Shown: positions 27,639-35,989, numbered from the stretch's first letter. The stretch is DNA of 64,000 nucleotides from Palsa-1033 sp963735455 (GCA_963735455.1 CAVTKZ010000002.1:1488001-1552000); one strand, 5' to 3'. Notes: generated from the sequence alone by a model not told the origin. A program made the numbers and translations.

Positions 27639-28070
27639 TCAGGCCAGCGGCTCAGGCCGCTGGGCCTGATGCGGGTGATCCGAGCCGGCGTAGACCTTCA
27701 GCTTGCGGAGCTGCTGGGCGCCGAGCCGGTTGTGCGGCAGCATGCCCTTGACCGCCCGGCGGATGACCTCCTCGGGGCGACGATCAAGGAGGTGGCCGAG
27801 GGTCTCCTCCTTGTAGCCCTGGGGATGTCCGCTGTGGCGGATGTAGAGCTTCGATTCGAGCTTGTCGCGGCTCACCGAGATGCGGGCGGCGTTGAGGATG
27901 ATCACGTGATCGCCGGAGTCGAGATGGGGGGCGTAGGTGGGCTTGTGCTTGCCGACCAGGACATGGGCAACCCGCGACGCGAGGCGGCCGAGCGTCTCGT
28001 CGGCGGCATCGACGACGAACCAGCGCCGGTCGATCTCGCTCTCACGCGGTGAGTAGGTCTTCGCGGTCAT
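27639..28070 (-). CDS. rplM: 50S ribosomal protein L13
   Basis: Early-assembly large-subunit protein. 143 residues from ATG 28070, which overlaps the truA stop as ATGA. Conserved RRWFVVDAADETLGRLASRV near 14, GDHVIILNAARISVSRDK, RHSGHPQGYKEETLGHLL and VKGMLPHNRLGAQQLRKLKV. The order truA-rplM-rpsI is conserved in many bacteria. Confidence 0.97.
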   Translation of the reverse strand: MTAKTYSPRESEIDRRWFVVDAADETLGRLASRVAHVLVGKHKPTYAPHLDSGDHVIILNAARISVSRDKLESKLYIRHSGHPQGYKEETLGHLLDRRPEEVIRRAVKGMLPHNRLGAQQLRKLKVYAGSDHPHQAQRPEPLA

Positions 28071-28870
28071 GTCTGTTCGAGCTCTCCATCCCAATCCCGT
28101 GCCGGGGGCCTTCGGGCTGCTCGCCCGAGGGCCACTCGACGCAGGCACAATCCCTGCGCCGGAGCGGCTGCTCCGGAGAGGGCGGGCCGTCCGGCGTCAA
28201 GCGCCGCGGCAACCCCTGCCACGTCCATCCTGCCGTGGCCGACCTTCAACAGGACGGCCACGATCCTCCGGACCATCCCCCGCAGGAAGGCGTCGGCCCT
28301 GACGTCGATCGTCACGACCTGGCCCCGGCGGCGAACCCGGACCGCGTAGACGGTCCGGACCGGTTGGCGGTCCGGCGCCCCGAAGGCGGAGAAGTCGTGC
28401 CGGCCAACGAGGACCAGCCCGGCTTGCGCCATCGCGGCGTCATCGAGCGGCGTCCGCACTCCGAGCGCGTAGCGCTCGACGAGCGGGCGATGCGGCCCGT
28501 TCCAGACGGTGTAGCGATACTCCCGGTATCGCGCCGCGTAGCGTGGGTGAAACCGATCGGCCACCCGGCGCACGCCGCTGATCGCGATGTCCGCCGGGAG
28601 CAAGGCCTCGATCGAACGCTGGAGCTGTGGTCCGCTGAGCCCACCGGGATAGGTGAATGCGATCACCTGCCCGCTGGCGTGAACCCCGGCATCCGTTCGA
28701 CCGGCCCCGTCGACCCGGCTCGAGCCTGGCGGCGCGAGCCGCGCCAGCGCGGCCTCGAGTTCTCCCTGGACCGTCCGTTTTCCCGGTTGCACCTGGAACC
28801 CGGCAAAGTCCGTGCCGTCATATTCAACCCGGGCGCAGAAGCGCCGGGGTGCGCCCTCTCGAGCGCTCAT
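28067..28870 (-). CDS. truA: tRNA pseudouridine synthase A
   Basis: Makes pseudouridine at positions 38-40 of tRNA anticodon stem-loops. 267 residues. Catalytic aspartate in DGAGRTDAGVHASGQ near 55; ARVEYDGTDFAGFQVQPGKR near 14, RYAARYREYRYTVWNG near 107, VGRHDFSAFGAP near 152 and RADAFLRGMVRRIVAVLLKV near 191 complete the fold. The C-terminal part after the LALGR-like segment is short and divergent. Starts 15 bases after rplQ. Confidence 0.95.
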   Translation of the reverse strand: MSAREGAPRRFCARVEYDGTDFAGFQVQPGKRTVQGELEAALARLAPPGSSRVDGAGRTDAGVHASGQVIAFTYPGGLSGPQLQRSIEALLPADIAISGVRRVADRFHPRYAARYREYRYTVWNGPHRPLVERYALGVRTPLDDAAMAQAGLVLVGRHDFSAFGAPDRQPVRTVYAVRVRRRGQVVTIDVRADAFLRGMVRRIVAVLLKVGHGRMDVAGVAAALDAGRPALSGAAAPAQGLCLRRVALGRAARRPPARDWDGELEQT

Positions 28871-28884
28871 GGCCGAGCCCGTGC

Positions 28885-29238
28885 CTAGACGAGCTCGATC
28901 TGGACGATCTCGGCAGAATCGCCGAGTCGCCGGCCAATCCGCACGATCCGGGTGTAGCCGGACGTGCGGTCCGCGTACTTCGGGGCAATCTCGTGGAACA
29001 GCTTGTCGACCACGAGGGGCTCATTCGGGAACTCGGCGATCACCTGCCGTCGGGCGGCGAGATCGCCGCGCTTGGCCAGGGTGATCACCCGCTCGACGCG
29101 CGGCCGGATCTCCTTGGCCTTGGCTTCGGTCGTCTGGATCTTCTCGTAGCGCAGGACCGATACGATCATGTTCTTGAACAGGGCCAGGCGGGGACCCTGC
29201 TTGCGCGAGAGCTTGCGGCCGTCGATCCGATGGGCCAC
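28885..29238 (-). CDS. rplQ: 50S ribosomal protein L17
   Basis: Large-subunit protein near the exit tunnel. 117 residues: HRIDGRKLSRKQGPRLALFK at the start, YEKIQTTEAKAKEIRPRVER near 39, VDKLFHEIAPKYADRTSGYT and RIVRIGRRLGDSAEIVQIEL at the end. Three bases after rpoA, its usual neighbour. Confidence 0.97.
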   Translation of the reverse strand: MAHRIDGRKLSRKQGPRLALFKNMIVSVLRYEKIQTTEAKAKEIRPRVERVITLAKRGDLAARRQVIAEFPNEPLVVDKLFHEIAPKYADRTSGYTRIVRIGRRLGDSAEIVQIELV

Positions 29239-29241
29239 GGC

Positions 29242-30213
29242 TCAGACTTCCTCGCCTTCGTCGTCGAACGGCTCGTCGGACGGCTCGGTCTCGGGGATCA
29301 CGAAGCCGCGCATCCGGAGGCGCTCCTTCATCTCGTCGAGCGACTTGCGCCCGAAGTTGCGCATCCGGAGGAGGTCGTCGTCGGACAGCTGCAGGAGCTG
29401 GCCGACCTTGACGATGTTGTTGCGCTTGAGCGAGTTGTAGGCCCGCATCGGGAGGTCGAGCTCCTCGATCGGCATGTCGAGCATGTTCGGAGGCAGCTGC
29501 GGCGCCCCGCCGACGACGCCCCCCGGGGTGGCCACGATGCCGATGTTGGCGAACAGCGAGAACTGCCGGACGAGGATGTCGGCCGAGCGCGAGAGCGCCT
29601 CCTCGGGGGTGATCGAGCCGTCAGTCTCGATCTCCATCGTCAGCTTGTCGTAGTTGGTGATCTGGCCGACGCGGGTCGGCTCGACCCAGTAGTTGACCTT
29701 GCGCACGGGGGTGAAGATCGCGTCGACTGCGATCACCCCGATGGGCAGCGACTCGGAGCGCTCGGCCGCGAGATAGCCGACTCCGCGCTCGACGGTCAGG
29801 TCGAGCTCGATCGTCACGTCGTCGGTGTCGAGGGTCATCAGGATCTGCTCGGGGTTGACGATCTCGACGTCGGCCGACTCGACGATGTCGGCAGCGGTGA
29901 CCGCGCCGGCCCCGCTCTTGACCAGCTTGAGCTGGACCGGGTGGGCGGCGAAGCTCTTGAGCCGGAGCTTCTTGACGTTCAGGACGATCTGGGTGACGTC
30001 CTCCTTGACCCCCGGGATCGTGGAGAACTCCTGGTACACGTCGCGGATCTGGATCGAGGTTACCGCGGCGCCTTCGAGCGACGACAGGAGGACCCGCCGG
30101 AGGGCGTTGCCGAGGGTCACGCCGTAGCCGGCCGGCAGCGGCCCGGCCTCGTACTTGGCGAACGTGCCGAGCTCCTCGACGGGCTCGATCTGGGGGCTCT
30201 CGAGTTCAATCAT
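29242..30213 (-). CDS. rpoA: DNA-directed RNA polymerase subunit alpha
   Basis: Alpha subunit that nucleates polymerase assembly and contacts UP elements. 323 residues. NTD: PLPAGYGVTLGNALRRVLLS near 27 and VAVDAIFTPVRKVNYWVEPT near 166; CTD with LPMRAYNSLKRNNIVKVGQL near 256 and RMRNFGRKSLDEMKERLRMR. The acidic end (EPSDEPFDDEGEEV) is typical. Nine bases after rpsD. Confidence 0.97.
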   Translation of the reverse strand: MIELESPQIEPVEELGTFAKYEAGPLPAGYGVTLGNALRRVLLSSLEGAAVTSIQIRDVYQEFSTIPGVKEDVTQIVLNVKKLRLKSFAAHPVQLKLVKSGAGAVTAADIVESADVEIVNPEQILMTLDTDDVTIELDLTVERGVGYLAAERSESLPIGVIAVDAIFTPVRKVNYWVEPTRVGQITNYDKLTMEIETDGSITPEEALSRSADILVRQFSLFANIGIVATPGGVVGGAPQLPPNMLDMPIEELDLPMRAYNSLKRNNIVKVGQLLQLSDDDLLRMRNFGRKSLDEMKERLRMRGFVIPETEPSDEPFDDEGEEV

Positions 30214-30222
30214 GGCTGGGGC

Positions 30223-30849
30223 TTACCTCGAGTAATACTCGACCACGAGCTGCTCGTTCAGGTCGAGCGGCATCTGGTCGCGCCGGGGCTGGTCGATGAT
30301 TGTGCCGGCCAGCTTGGCCGGATCCACGCTCAGCCACTCGGGCGGCTGGTGTGAGCGGAGGGTTTCCTTGGCCACCTTGAACGGCTCGCGGCCGGTGCGC
30401 GAGGCACGGACCTCGATCCGGTCACCGGGCCGGAGCTGATGGGAGGCGATGTTCGTCGGCCGTCCATTGACCGCGAAATGGCCGTGGTTGACGAGCTGGC
30501 GGGAAGCCGCCCGGGAGGTGGCGAAGCCCATCCGGAAGACGATGTTGTCGAGGCGCAGCTCGAGCAGCCGGAGGAGGTTCTCGCCGGTCACCCCGGGCCG
30601 CGACTCGGCGGCGTCGAAGTAGTTCTTGAACTGGCGCTCGAGGACGGCGTAGACGCGCCGGACCTTCTGCTTCTCGCGCAGCTGCATGCCGTACTCGCCG
30701 ACCTTCCGGCGCCGGACGCCGTGCTGGCCGGGGGGCGTTGGCCGGCGCTCGAAGGCGCATTTCTTGGAGTAGCAGCGCGAGCCCTTCAGGAAGAGCTTCA
30801 TGCCCTCCCGACGGCAGAGGCGGCAGACGGAACCGGTGTAACGGGCCAT
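30223..30849 (-). CDS. rpsD: 30S ribosomal protein S4 (zinc-binding type)
   Basis: Primary 16S rRNA binder. 208 residues. The N-terminus has a four-cysteine zinc site (CRLCRREG, then RCYSKKCAFERR), marking the C+ form. The S4 RNA-binding domain is visible in RLDNIVFRMGFATSRAASRQ near 93 and VNHGHFAVNGRPTNIASHQL. In the alpha operon S4 can act as autogenous repressor; no leader structure was identified here. Confidence 0.97.
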   Translation of the reverse strand: MARYTGSVCRLCRREGMKLFLKGSRCYSKKCAFERRPTPPGQHGVRRRKVGEYGMQLREKQKVRRVYAVLERQFKNYFDAAESRPGVTGENLLRLLELRLDNIVFRMGFATSRAASRQLVNHGHFAVNGRPTNIASHQLRPGDRIEVRASRTGREPFKVAKETLRSHQPPEWLSVDPAKLAGTIIDQPRRDQMPLDLNEQLVVEYYSR

Positions 30850-30863
30850 GGTGGTGTCCTGAC

Positions 30864-31259
30864 CTAGACCCGGCGCCGCTTGGGGGCGCGGCAGCCGTTA
30901 TGCGGGATGGGCGTGACATCGGTGATCGCAGTCACTTCGAGGCCGGCCGCCTGGAGCGAGCGGATGGCCTGCTCGCGACCTGCCCCGGGGCCCTTGACGT
31001 AGACCTCGACCTGGCGCATCCCGTGCTCCATCGCCCGCCGGGCGGCGCCTTCGGCCGACAGTGCCGCGGCGTATGGCGTGCTCTTCCGGGAGCCCTTGAA
31101 GCCGGCGATGCCGGCGGAGCCCCAGCTGATCACGGCACCACCGAGGTCGGTGATCGTGATGATCGTGTTGTTGAACGTCGCCTGGATGTGGACGTGCCCC
31201 TGGGGGACGTTCTTCTTCTCCTTGCGGCGCTGCTTAACGGCACGCTTGCGGTCGGCCAT
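30864..31259 (-). CDS. rpsK: 30S ribosomal protein S11
   Basis: Platform protein of the small subunit. 131 residues: VPQGHVHIQATFNNTIITIT near 17, GAVISWGSAGIAGFKGSRKS near 40, and GPGAGREQAIRSLQAAGLEV, ending IPHNGCRAPKRRRV. Fourteen bases after rpsD's upstream neighbour order is conserved (rpsM-rpsK-rpsD). Confidence 0.97.
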   Translation of the reverse strand: MADRKRAVKQRRKEKKNVPQGHVHIQATFNNTIITITDLGGAVISWGSAGIAGFKGSRKSTPYAAALSAEGAARRAMEHGMRQVEVYVKGPGAGREQAIRSLQAAGLEVTAITDVTPIPHNGCRAPKRRRV

Positions 31260-31277
31260 GGTTGGGCTGGGTTCCCC

Positions 31278-31649
31278 TTACTTCTTGCGGCGGACGCCGA
31301 CGGTCTTCTTCGGACCGCGTCGCTGGCGGGCATTGGTCTTGGTCCGCTGGCCACGGGCCGGCAGGTTGCGCCGGTGGCGGCTGCCGCGGTACGAGCCGAT
31401 CTCGATCAGGCGCTTGATGTTGAGGGCCACTTCGCGGCGCAGGTCACCCTCGACCTTGTAGCGCCGGTCGATGATCTCGCGCAGCCGGTTGACCTGCTCC
31501 TCGGTGAGGTCGCGGACCCGGGTGTCCGGGTTGATGTTGGCCTGGGCCAGGATCTTCTGGCTGGTCGGCAGGCCGAGCCCGAAGATGTAGGTCAGGGCGA
31601 TCTCGACCCGCTTCTCGCGGGGGATGTCAACGCCGGCAATGCGCGCCAT
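31278..31649 (-). CDS. rpsM: 30S ribosomal protein S13
   Basis: Head protein contacting the P-site tRNA and forming bridges to the large subunit. 123 residues from ATG 31649: MARIAGVDIPREKRVEIALT, YIFGLGLPTSQKILAQANIN, GSYRGSRHRRNLPARGQRTK and the basic tail KKTVGVRRKK. Two bases after rpmJ. Confidence 0.97.
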   Translation of the reverse strand: MARIAGVDIPREKRVEIALTYIFGLGLPTSQKILAQANINPDTRVRDLTEEQVNRLREIIDRRYKVEGDLRREVALNIKRLIEIGSYRGSRHRRNLPARGQRTKTNARQRRGPKKTVGVRRKK

Positions 31650-31651
31650 GG

Positions 31652-31765
31652 TTACCCCTGCCGCTGCTTGTGCTTGGGATTGGTGCAGATGACCATCACG
31701 GTGCCGTGGCGGCGAATCACCTTGCAGTTGTCGCAACGCGCCTTGACGGAGGCTCGAACTTTCAC
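31652..31765 (-). CDS. rpmJ: 50S ribosomal protein L36
   Basis: 37-residue zinc-ribbon protein from GTG 31765 to TAA at 31652. The sequence reads MKVRASVKARCDNCKVIRR, then HGTVMVICTNPKHKQRQG. The ligands C-x2-C, C and H of the C+ form are all present. It lies between infA and rpsM, its normal place. Confidence 0.95.
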   Translation of the reverse strand: MKVRASVKARCDNCKVIRRHGTVMVICTNPKHKQRQG

Positions 31766-31793
31766 GGTTCCTCGATCGAACTCAGAAACAGAC

Positions 31794-32012
31794 TTACTTC
31801 AGGCGGTAGGTGATCCGCCCGCGGGTGAGATCGTAGGGAGAGAGCTCCACCCTGACTCGATCACCGGGCAGGATCCGGATGAAATTCATCCGCAGCTTGC
31901 CGCTGATGTGGGCCAGGACCCGATGGCCATTCTCCAATTCGACAGCGAACATCGTGTTGGGCAGCGGTTCGATGACCGTTCCCTCGACTTCGATCGCGTC
32001 CTTCTTGGCCAC
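31794..32012 (-). CDS. infA: Translation initiation factor IF-1
   Basis: OB-fold factor that occupies the A site during initiation. 72 residues from GTG 32012: AKKDAIEVEGTVIEPLPNTM, FAVELENGHRVLAHISGKLR and RVRVELSPYDLTRGRITYRL. A dedicated promoter and a hairpin leader lie upstream, so infA begins a new transcription unit leading into rpmJ, rpsM, rpsK, rpsD, rpoA and beyond. Confidence 0.97.
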   Translation of the reverse strand: MAKKDAIEVEGTVIEPLPNTMFAVELENGHRVLAHISGKLRMNFIRILPGDRVRVELSPYDLTRGRITYRLK

Positions 32013-32043
32013 AGGCTTTCGGTCTTCCCTTTCTCGCACGGAA

Positions 32044-32065
32044 TGTCGGCCCGAGTGGGCCGACA
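32044..32065 (-). promoter_or_regulatory. Hairpin in the infA 5' leader
   Basis: Perfect 9-base-pair inverted repeat (tgtcggccc / gggccgaca) with a 4-base loop, between the infA promoter and its GTG start. No T-run follows on the minus strand, so a simple terminator is unlikely. It would form in the untranslated leader. Confidence 0.5.
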
Positions 32066-32076
32066 CACGAACGGTG

Positions 32077-32105
32077 AGGATATCAAATGTTCGCCGATCC
32101 GGCAA
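32077..32105 (-). promoter_or_regulatory. Sigma70-type promoter for infA
   Basis: Minus strand: TTGCCG (32105-32100), 17-base spacer, TATCCT (32082-32077). It lies in the 107-base gap between map and infA, the only sizeable gap in this part of the superoperon. TATCCT is also the -10 of the rpoB and rpsL promoters. Confidence 0.65.
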
Positions 32106-32119
32106 ACGCCGGACCGGGA

Positions 32120-32887
32120 TCAGACGGTGGTCAGGATCTCGGGGCCGTGCTCGGTGATCGTGATGCTGTGCTCGAAGTGGGCGGCCAGCGAGCCGTCGCG
32201 GGTGACGATGGTCCAGTCGTCCGGGAGCATCATCGCCTCGTAGCTGCCGAGAGTGAACATCGGCTCGATCGCCAGGCACAGACCGGGCTCGATCCGCCGG
32301 CCGGCCTGGCCGGTCCGGTAGTTGGGGACCTGGGGGTCTTCGTGCATCGCCCGGCCGATGCCGTGGCCGACGAACTGGCGGATCACGCCGTAGCCCTTCG
32401 GCCGGGCGACGTCCTCGACGGCCGCCCCGATGTCGCCGATGTGGTTGCCCGGCTGGGCCGCGGCAATCCCGGCCATCATCGCCAGGCGGGTGGTCTCGAT
32501 CAGGCTCCGGACCGGCTCCGGCGGCTCACCGACGTAAAAGGTCCGGGCGCCGTCGCCGTGCCAGCCGTCGACGATCGCGCCGGCGTCGATCGATACGATC
32601 TGGCCGGTGCGGATCGTCCGCTCGCCGGGGATGCCGTGGACGATCTCGGCGTCGATCGAGATGCAGATGCTGGCCGGGAACGGGCGGCGGGGGTTGGCCC
32701 CGGGGTAGCCCTTGAACGACGGGACGGCCCCACTGCGCCGGATGTGGGCCTCGGCCAGGGCGTCCAGGTGGGCCGTGCTGACCCCCGGCCGGAGCTCGCC
32801 CTCGACCAGCGCCAGGACCTCGGCCACGACCCGCCCGGCGCGGCGCATGGCCTCGACCTCGGCCGGCGACTTGAGGCTGACCGCCAT
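32120..32887 (-). CDS. map: Methionine aminopeptidase, type I
   Basis: Dinuclear-metal peptidase that removes initiator methionine. 255 residues. Ligands are visible in VSIDAGAIVDGWHGDGART near 106 (two Asp), FVGHGIGRAMHEDPQVPN near 175 (His), LAIEPMFTLGS (Glu) and FEHSITITEHG (Glu). The N-terminal SLKSPAEVEAMRRAGRVVAE is typical of the short bacterial form. Overlaps adk by one base. Confidence 0.96.
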   Translation of the reverse strand: MAVSLKSPAEVEAMRRAGRVVAEVLALVEGELRPGVSTAHLDALAEAHIRRSGAVPSFKGYPGANPRRPFPASICISIDAEIVHGIPGERTIRTGQIVSIDAGAIVDGWHGDGARTFYVGEPPEPVRSLIETTRLAMMAGIAAAQPGNHIGDIGAAVEDVARPKGYGVIRQFVGHGIGRAMHEDPQVPNYRTGQAGRRIEPGLCLAIEPMFTLGSYEAMMLPDDWTIVTRDGSLAAHFEHSITITEHGPEILTTV

Positions 32888-33582
32888 CAGGTGGCCGCCC
32901 CGGGCGACGGGGGCCCGGCCGCATCCGCGGCGGCCGCGGCCTGGGCGGCCGCAACCAGCGCCTCGGTCACCTCGGCCACCGGCCGGCGGCCGTCGATCGT
33001 GCGCAGCAGGCCGCGCTCCCGGTAGTAGCCGACCACCTCGCGCAGCGCGGTCAGCTGGGCCGCCAGCCGGGCGGCGACCGTCTCGCTCCGATCGTCCTCG
33101 CGCTGGATCAGCGGTGAATCGTCGAGGTCGCAGCGACCCGGGACGCGGGGCGGGTGGCTGGTCTCGTTGTAGACGTGGCCGTTGGCCTGGCAGATCCAGC
33201 GCCCCGACAGGCGCCGGACGAGCTCGCTCTCGGGCACCTCGATCTCGAGCGCGACGTTGACCCGGCTGCTCCGGTCGGCCAGCGCACCGTCGAGGATGCC
33301 GGCCTGGGCCAGGTTGCGCGGGAAGCCGTCGAGGATCGCCCCCGCGGCGGCGTCCGGCTGGGCCAGCCGGTCGAGGAGCATCTTGACCGTGATCGAGTCG
33401 GGCACCAGCTGGCCGCGCTCCATGTAGCGGCGCGCCTCGAGACCGACCGCCGAGCCTTCGTGGACGGCGGCCCGGAACAGGTCTCCGGTGGCAACGTGGG
33501 GGAGGCCGAGTCGGGTCGCGAGGATCGGCGCCTGGGTACCCTTGCCGGCGCCGGGGGCGCCGAGCAGGACCAGGAAGGTCAC
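32887..33582 (-). CDS. adk: Adenylate kinase
   Basis: Interconverts ATP + AMP and 2 ADP. 231 residues from GTG 33582, which overlaps the secY stop (GTGA). P-loop LLGAPGAGKGTQAPILA near 6, AMP site VATGDLFRAAV and DGFPRNLAQAGIL near 85. The LID is the long form (RWICQANGHVYNETSHPPRV ... GRCDLDDSPLIQRED) but carries only two of the four zinc cysteines. The Ala-rich tail (AAAQAAAAADAAGPPSPG) exceeds the family end. Confidence 0.95.
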   Translation of the reverse strand: MTFLVLLGAPGAGKGTQAPILATRLGLPHVATGDLFRAAVHEGSAVGLEARRYMERGQLVPDSITVKMLLDRLAQPDAAAGAILDGFPRNLAQAGILDGALADRSSRVNVALEIEVPESELVRRLSGRWICQANGHVYNETSHPPRVPGRCDLDDSPLIQREDDRSETVAARLAAQLTALREVVGYYRERGLLRTIDGRRPVAEVTEALVAAAQAAAAADAAGPPSPGAAT

Positions 33583-34865
33583 CGGATGAAGCCCTCGTAG
33601 TTGCGCATCAGCAGCTGGGCTTCGATCTGCTTCATCGTCTCGACCACGACGCTGACCACGATCAGCAGGCTGGTGCCGCCCAGGGTCAGCCCGCCCAGGC
33701 TCCGGAAGACGACGGCCAGGATCGTCGGCGAGACGGCCACCACGGCCAGGAAGAAGGCGCCCGCGATCGTGATCCGGTTGACCACCCGGCGGAGGTAGTC
33801 CTCGGTCGGCCGGCCGGGCCGGATCCCGGGGATGAACCCGCCGTTCTTGCGGAGCTGCTCGGCGGTCTCATCGGGCTTGAACGTGAACGCCGTATAGAAG
33901 TACGTGAATCCGAAGGTCAGCACGAAGTAGAGCAGGACGTACAGGATCTTCTGGGGGTCCATCACGAACACGATGCCCTGCGAGATCTGCGAGATGAAGG
34001 CCACCTTGGAGGTCGTGAAGTAGGACGCGATCTGGGTCGGGAAGAGCAGGATGCTGACCGCGAAGATGATCGGGATCACGCCGGCCTGGTTGACCCGCAG
34101 GGGCAGGAACGTGGCGCTGCCCTGGTACATCCGCCGCCCGCGCACCCGGCTGGCGTACTGGACCGGGATCCGGCGCTGGCCCTCCTGGATGTACACGATC
34201 ACGGCGACCGCGATCAGGCCGACGACCACGAAGGCGATGAACGCGGCGATGTCCGGGTTGGCCAGGAAGGCCTGCAGGGCGGTCGGGGCGCGGCCGACGA
34301 TTCCGGCAAAGATGATGAAGCTGATGCCGTTGCCGATGCCCTTCTCGGTGATCAGCTCGCCCAGCCACATCAGCAGGATCGAGCCGGTCGTCAGGGCGAC
34401 CATCTGGGTCAGAGTGCCGACATCGTCGAGGCCGAAGCCACCGGTCAGGACCGGCGGCTGCGAGCCGTGCAGGACGGCCAGGAAGCCATACGACTGGAGG
34501 AGGGCCAGGGGCACGGCCAGGTAGCGGGTGTACTGGTTGATCTTGTTGCGGCCGTACTCACCCTCGCGGCTGAGCTGCTGGAGGCGGGGGATCACCCCGG
34601 TCATCAGCTGGATGATGATCGAGGCGTTGATGTACGGGTTGACCCCCAGGCCGACGATCGAGAAACGCGACAGGCCGCCGCCCGAGAACAGGTCGAGCAG
34701 GCCCAGCAGCTGGTTGCCGCTGAACAGCGATTGGAGCGAGGCCGCGTTCGCGCCCGGCACGGGCACGTGGGACAGGAAGCGGAAGATGATCAGGATCCCG
34801 GCGACGAACAGGATCCGCCGCCGGATGTCGGGCGCGCGGAATGCGTTGAGCAGGGATTCGATCAT
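33579..34865 (-). CDS. secY: Preprotein translocase subunit SecY
   Basis: Ten-helix channel of the Sec translocon, partner of the SecE encoded at 60546. 428 residues. Visible: ILFVAGILIIFRFLSHVPVP (helix 1), plug region LLDLFSGGGLSRFSIVGLGV, YINASIIIQLMTGVIPRLQQ, GNGISFIIFAGIVGRAP, FTFKPDETAEQLRKNGGFIP and PGRPTEDYLRRVVNRITIAG. Two bases after rplO. Confidence 0.97.
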   Translation of the reverse strand: MIESLLNAFRAPDIRRRILFVAGILIIFRFLSHVPVPGANAASLQSLFSGNQLLGLLDLFSGGGLSRFSIVGLGVNPYINASIIIQLMTGVIPRLQQLSREGEYGRNKINQYTRYLAVPLALLQSYGFLAVLHGSQPPVLTGGFGLDDVGTLTQMVALTTGSILLMWLGELITEKGIGNGISFIIFAGIVGRAPTALQAFLANPDIAAFIAFVVVGLIAVAVIVYIQEGQRRIPVQYASRVRGRRMYQGSATFLPLRVNQAGVIPIIFAVSILLFPTQIASYFTTSKVAFISQISQGIVFVMDPQKILYVLLYFVLTFGFTYFYTAFTFKPDETAEQLRKNGGFIPGIRPGRPTEDYLRRVVNRITIAGAFFLAVVAVSPTILAVVFRSLGGLTLGGTSLLIVVSVVVETMKQIEAQLLMRNYEGFIR

Positions 34866-34867
34866 CG

Positions 34868-35782
34868 TCAGGCGTCTTTGGCAGGCTTCGCGGCGGGCTT
34901 GCGGGCCTTGGGCGCCTTGGCTGCGGGCTTGGCCTTGGAGGCGTCGGCCTTTGGCGCCGGATTTGCGGACTTCGCGGCGGGCTTGGCGGACTTGGCGGCG
35001 GGCTTGGCGGACTTGGCCGCCGGCTTGGCCGCCTTGGCCGTTGCCGGGCTCGCGGGCTTGGCGTCGGACTTGCCGCCGGACTTGGCTGCCGGCGTGGCCT
35101 TGGCCGGCCTGGCCTCAGGCTTGGCCTCGACTCCGGTCGGCGCCCCTGACGCCTCGGCGGCCTCGGGAGCTTCGGCCAGCGGATGCTCGTGGGGCTGGCT
35201 CTCGTCGTGATCGACGGGCGTCGTCGCAGGCTGGCCAAGGTCGAGCCCCAGCGCGGCCAGTGGCTCGCTCGGCAGCACGAGGACCTGGACCGAGCCGCCG
35301 GCCGCCTCGATCTTGGTCACCGCGCTGCGGCTGAACGAGTCGGCAACCACGAACAGGGCGGCCGACAGGTCGCCGTTGCCCAGGATCTTGAGCGGCTTCT
35401 TGAGGGTCGAGACGAGGCCCGCGGCACGCAGGATCTCCTGGTTGATCGTGATCGGGGCGGCTTTGCCCGAGCCGGCCTTCGTGGCGCCCGGGGCATCGCC
35501 CGGCTCGAAGATGCCGGCCTCCACGAGGGCCGCGATCCGGCCCAGGTTGACGACCTCGTACTCGACCCGGAACCGGTTCTTGAAGCCGTGGAGCTTGGGG
35601 ATCCGCATCTGGAGCGGCGTCTGGCCACCCTCGAACCAGGCCGGGATCGCCGCCCCGGCGCGTGCCTTCTGGCCCTTCGTGCCCCGGCCGGCCGTCTTGC
35701 CGCCGCCGGCGGCGATCCCCCGGCCGACCCGCTTGCGGGCGTGGTGGGCGCCCTTCGCCGGACGCAGGTCGTGGAGCTTCAT
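34868..35782 (-). CDS. rplO: 50S ribosomal protein L15 with long K/A/P-rich C-terminal extension
   Basis: The first ~170 residues are a normal L15: MKLHDLRPAKGAHHARKRVG, GGGKTAGRGTKGQKARAGAA, FEGGQTPLQMRIPKLHGFKN and the KKPLKILGNGDLSAALFVVA region. The protein continues to 304 residues with an acidic/His stretch (PVDHDESQPHEHPLAEAPEA) and then a Lys/Ala/Pro/Ser-rich tail built partly of the heptad PAAKSAK, resembling a histone H1-like tail. Such a tail would be flexible and strongly basic and could bind rRNA. The repeat DNA is annotated separately. Four-base overlap with rpmD upstream, two-base gap to secY. Confidence 0.95.
   Translation of the reverse strand: MKLHDLRPAKGAHHARKRVGRGIAAGGGKTAGRGTKGQKARAGAAIPAWFEGGQTPLQMRIPKLHGFKNRFRVEYEVVNLGRIAALVEAGIFEPGDAPGATKAGSGKAAPITINQEILRAAGLVSTLKKPLKILGNGDLSAALFVVADSFSRSAVTKIEAAGGSVQVLVLPSEPLAALGLDLGQPATTPVDHDESQPHEHPLAEAPEAAEASGAPTGVEAKPEARPAKATPAAKSGGKSDAKPASPATAKAAKPAAKSAKPAAKSAKPAAKSANPAPKADASKAKPAAKAPKARKPAAKPAKDA
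34962..35024 (-). repeat. Three tandem 21-base repeats in the rplO tail
   Basis: Units at 34962-34982, 34983-35003 and 35004-35024, each variants of ttggcggacttggcggcggg plus c on the plus strand, in frame and encoding the heptad PAAKSAK on the minus strand. Degenerate copies continue on both sides. Confidence 0.8.
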
Positions 35783-35989
35783 GCCTTCTCCTCGGGGCCG
35801 GTCTCGGGGAGCTCCTCGACCTCGACGAGGAAGCGCACCTGGCGAACCATGCCGCGGATGGCCGGGTTGTCGACGACCTCGACGACGTCACCGATCCGGT
35901 GCAGGCCCGAGGGCGCGGACCGTGGCCCGGTTCCGCTGGATGTGACTGATCGTGCTCTTGACCTGGGTGACGCGCAGCCTAGCGGGCAT
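35779..35989 (-). CDS. rpmD: 50S ribosomal protein L30 (apparent frameshift)
   Basis: Restored sequence starts MPARLRVTQVKSTISHIQRN at ATG 35989 and continues, after one extra base in ccc 35906-35908, as LHRIGDVVEVVDNPAIRGMV with a C-terminal tail FLVEVEELPETGPEEKA. Removing one base gives RALGLHRIGD, the L30 consensus. About 69 residues. Overlaps rpsE by 11 bases and rplO by four. Confidence 0.88.

Noticed and set aside
34962..35024. The rplO 21-base repeats as a CRISPR or mobile element
   Set aside because: The units are contiguous, in frame and encode a heptad; there are no spacers.
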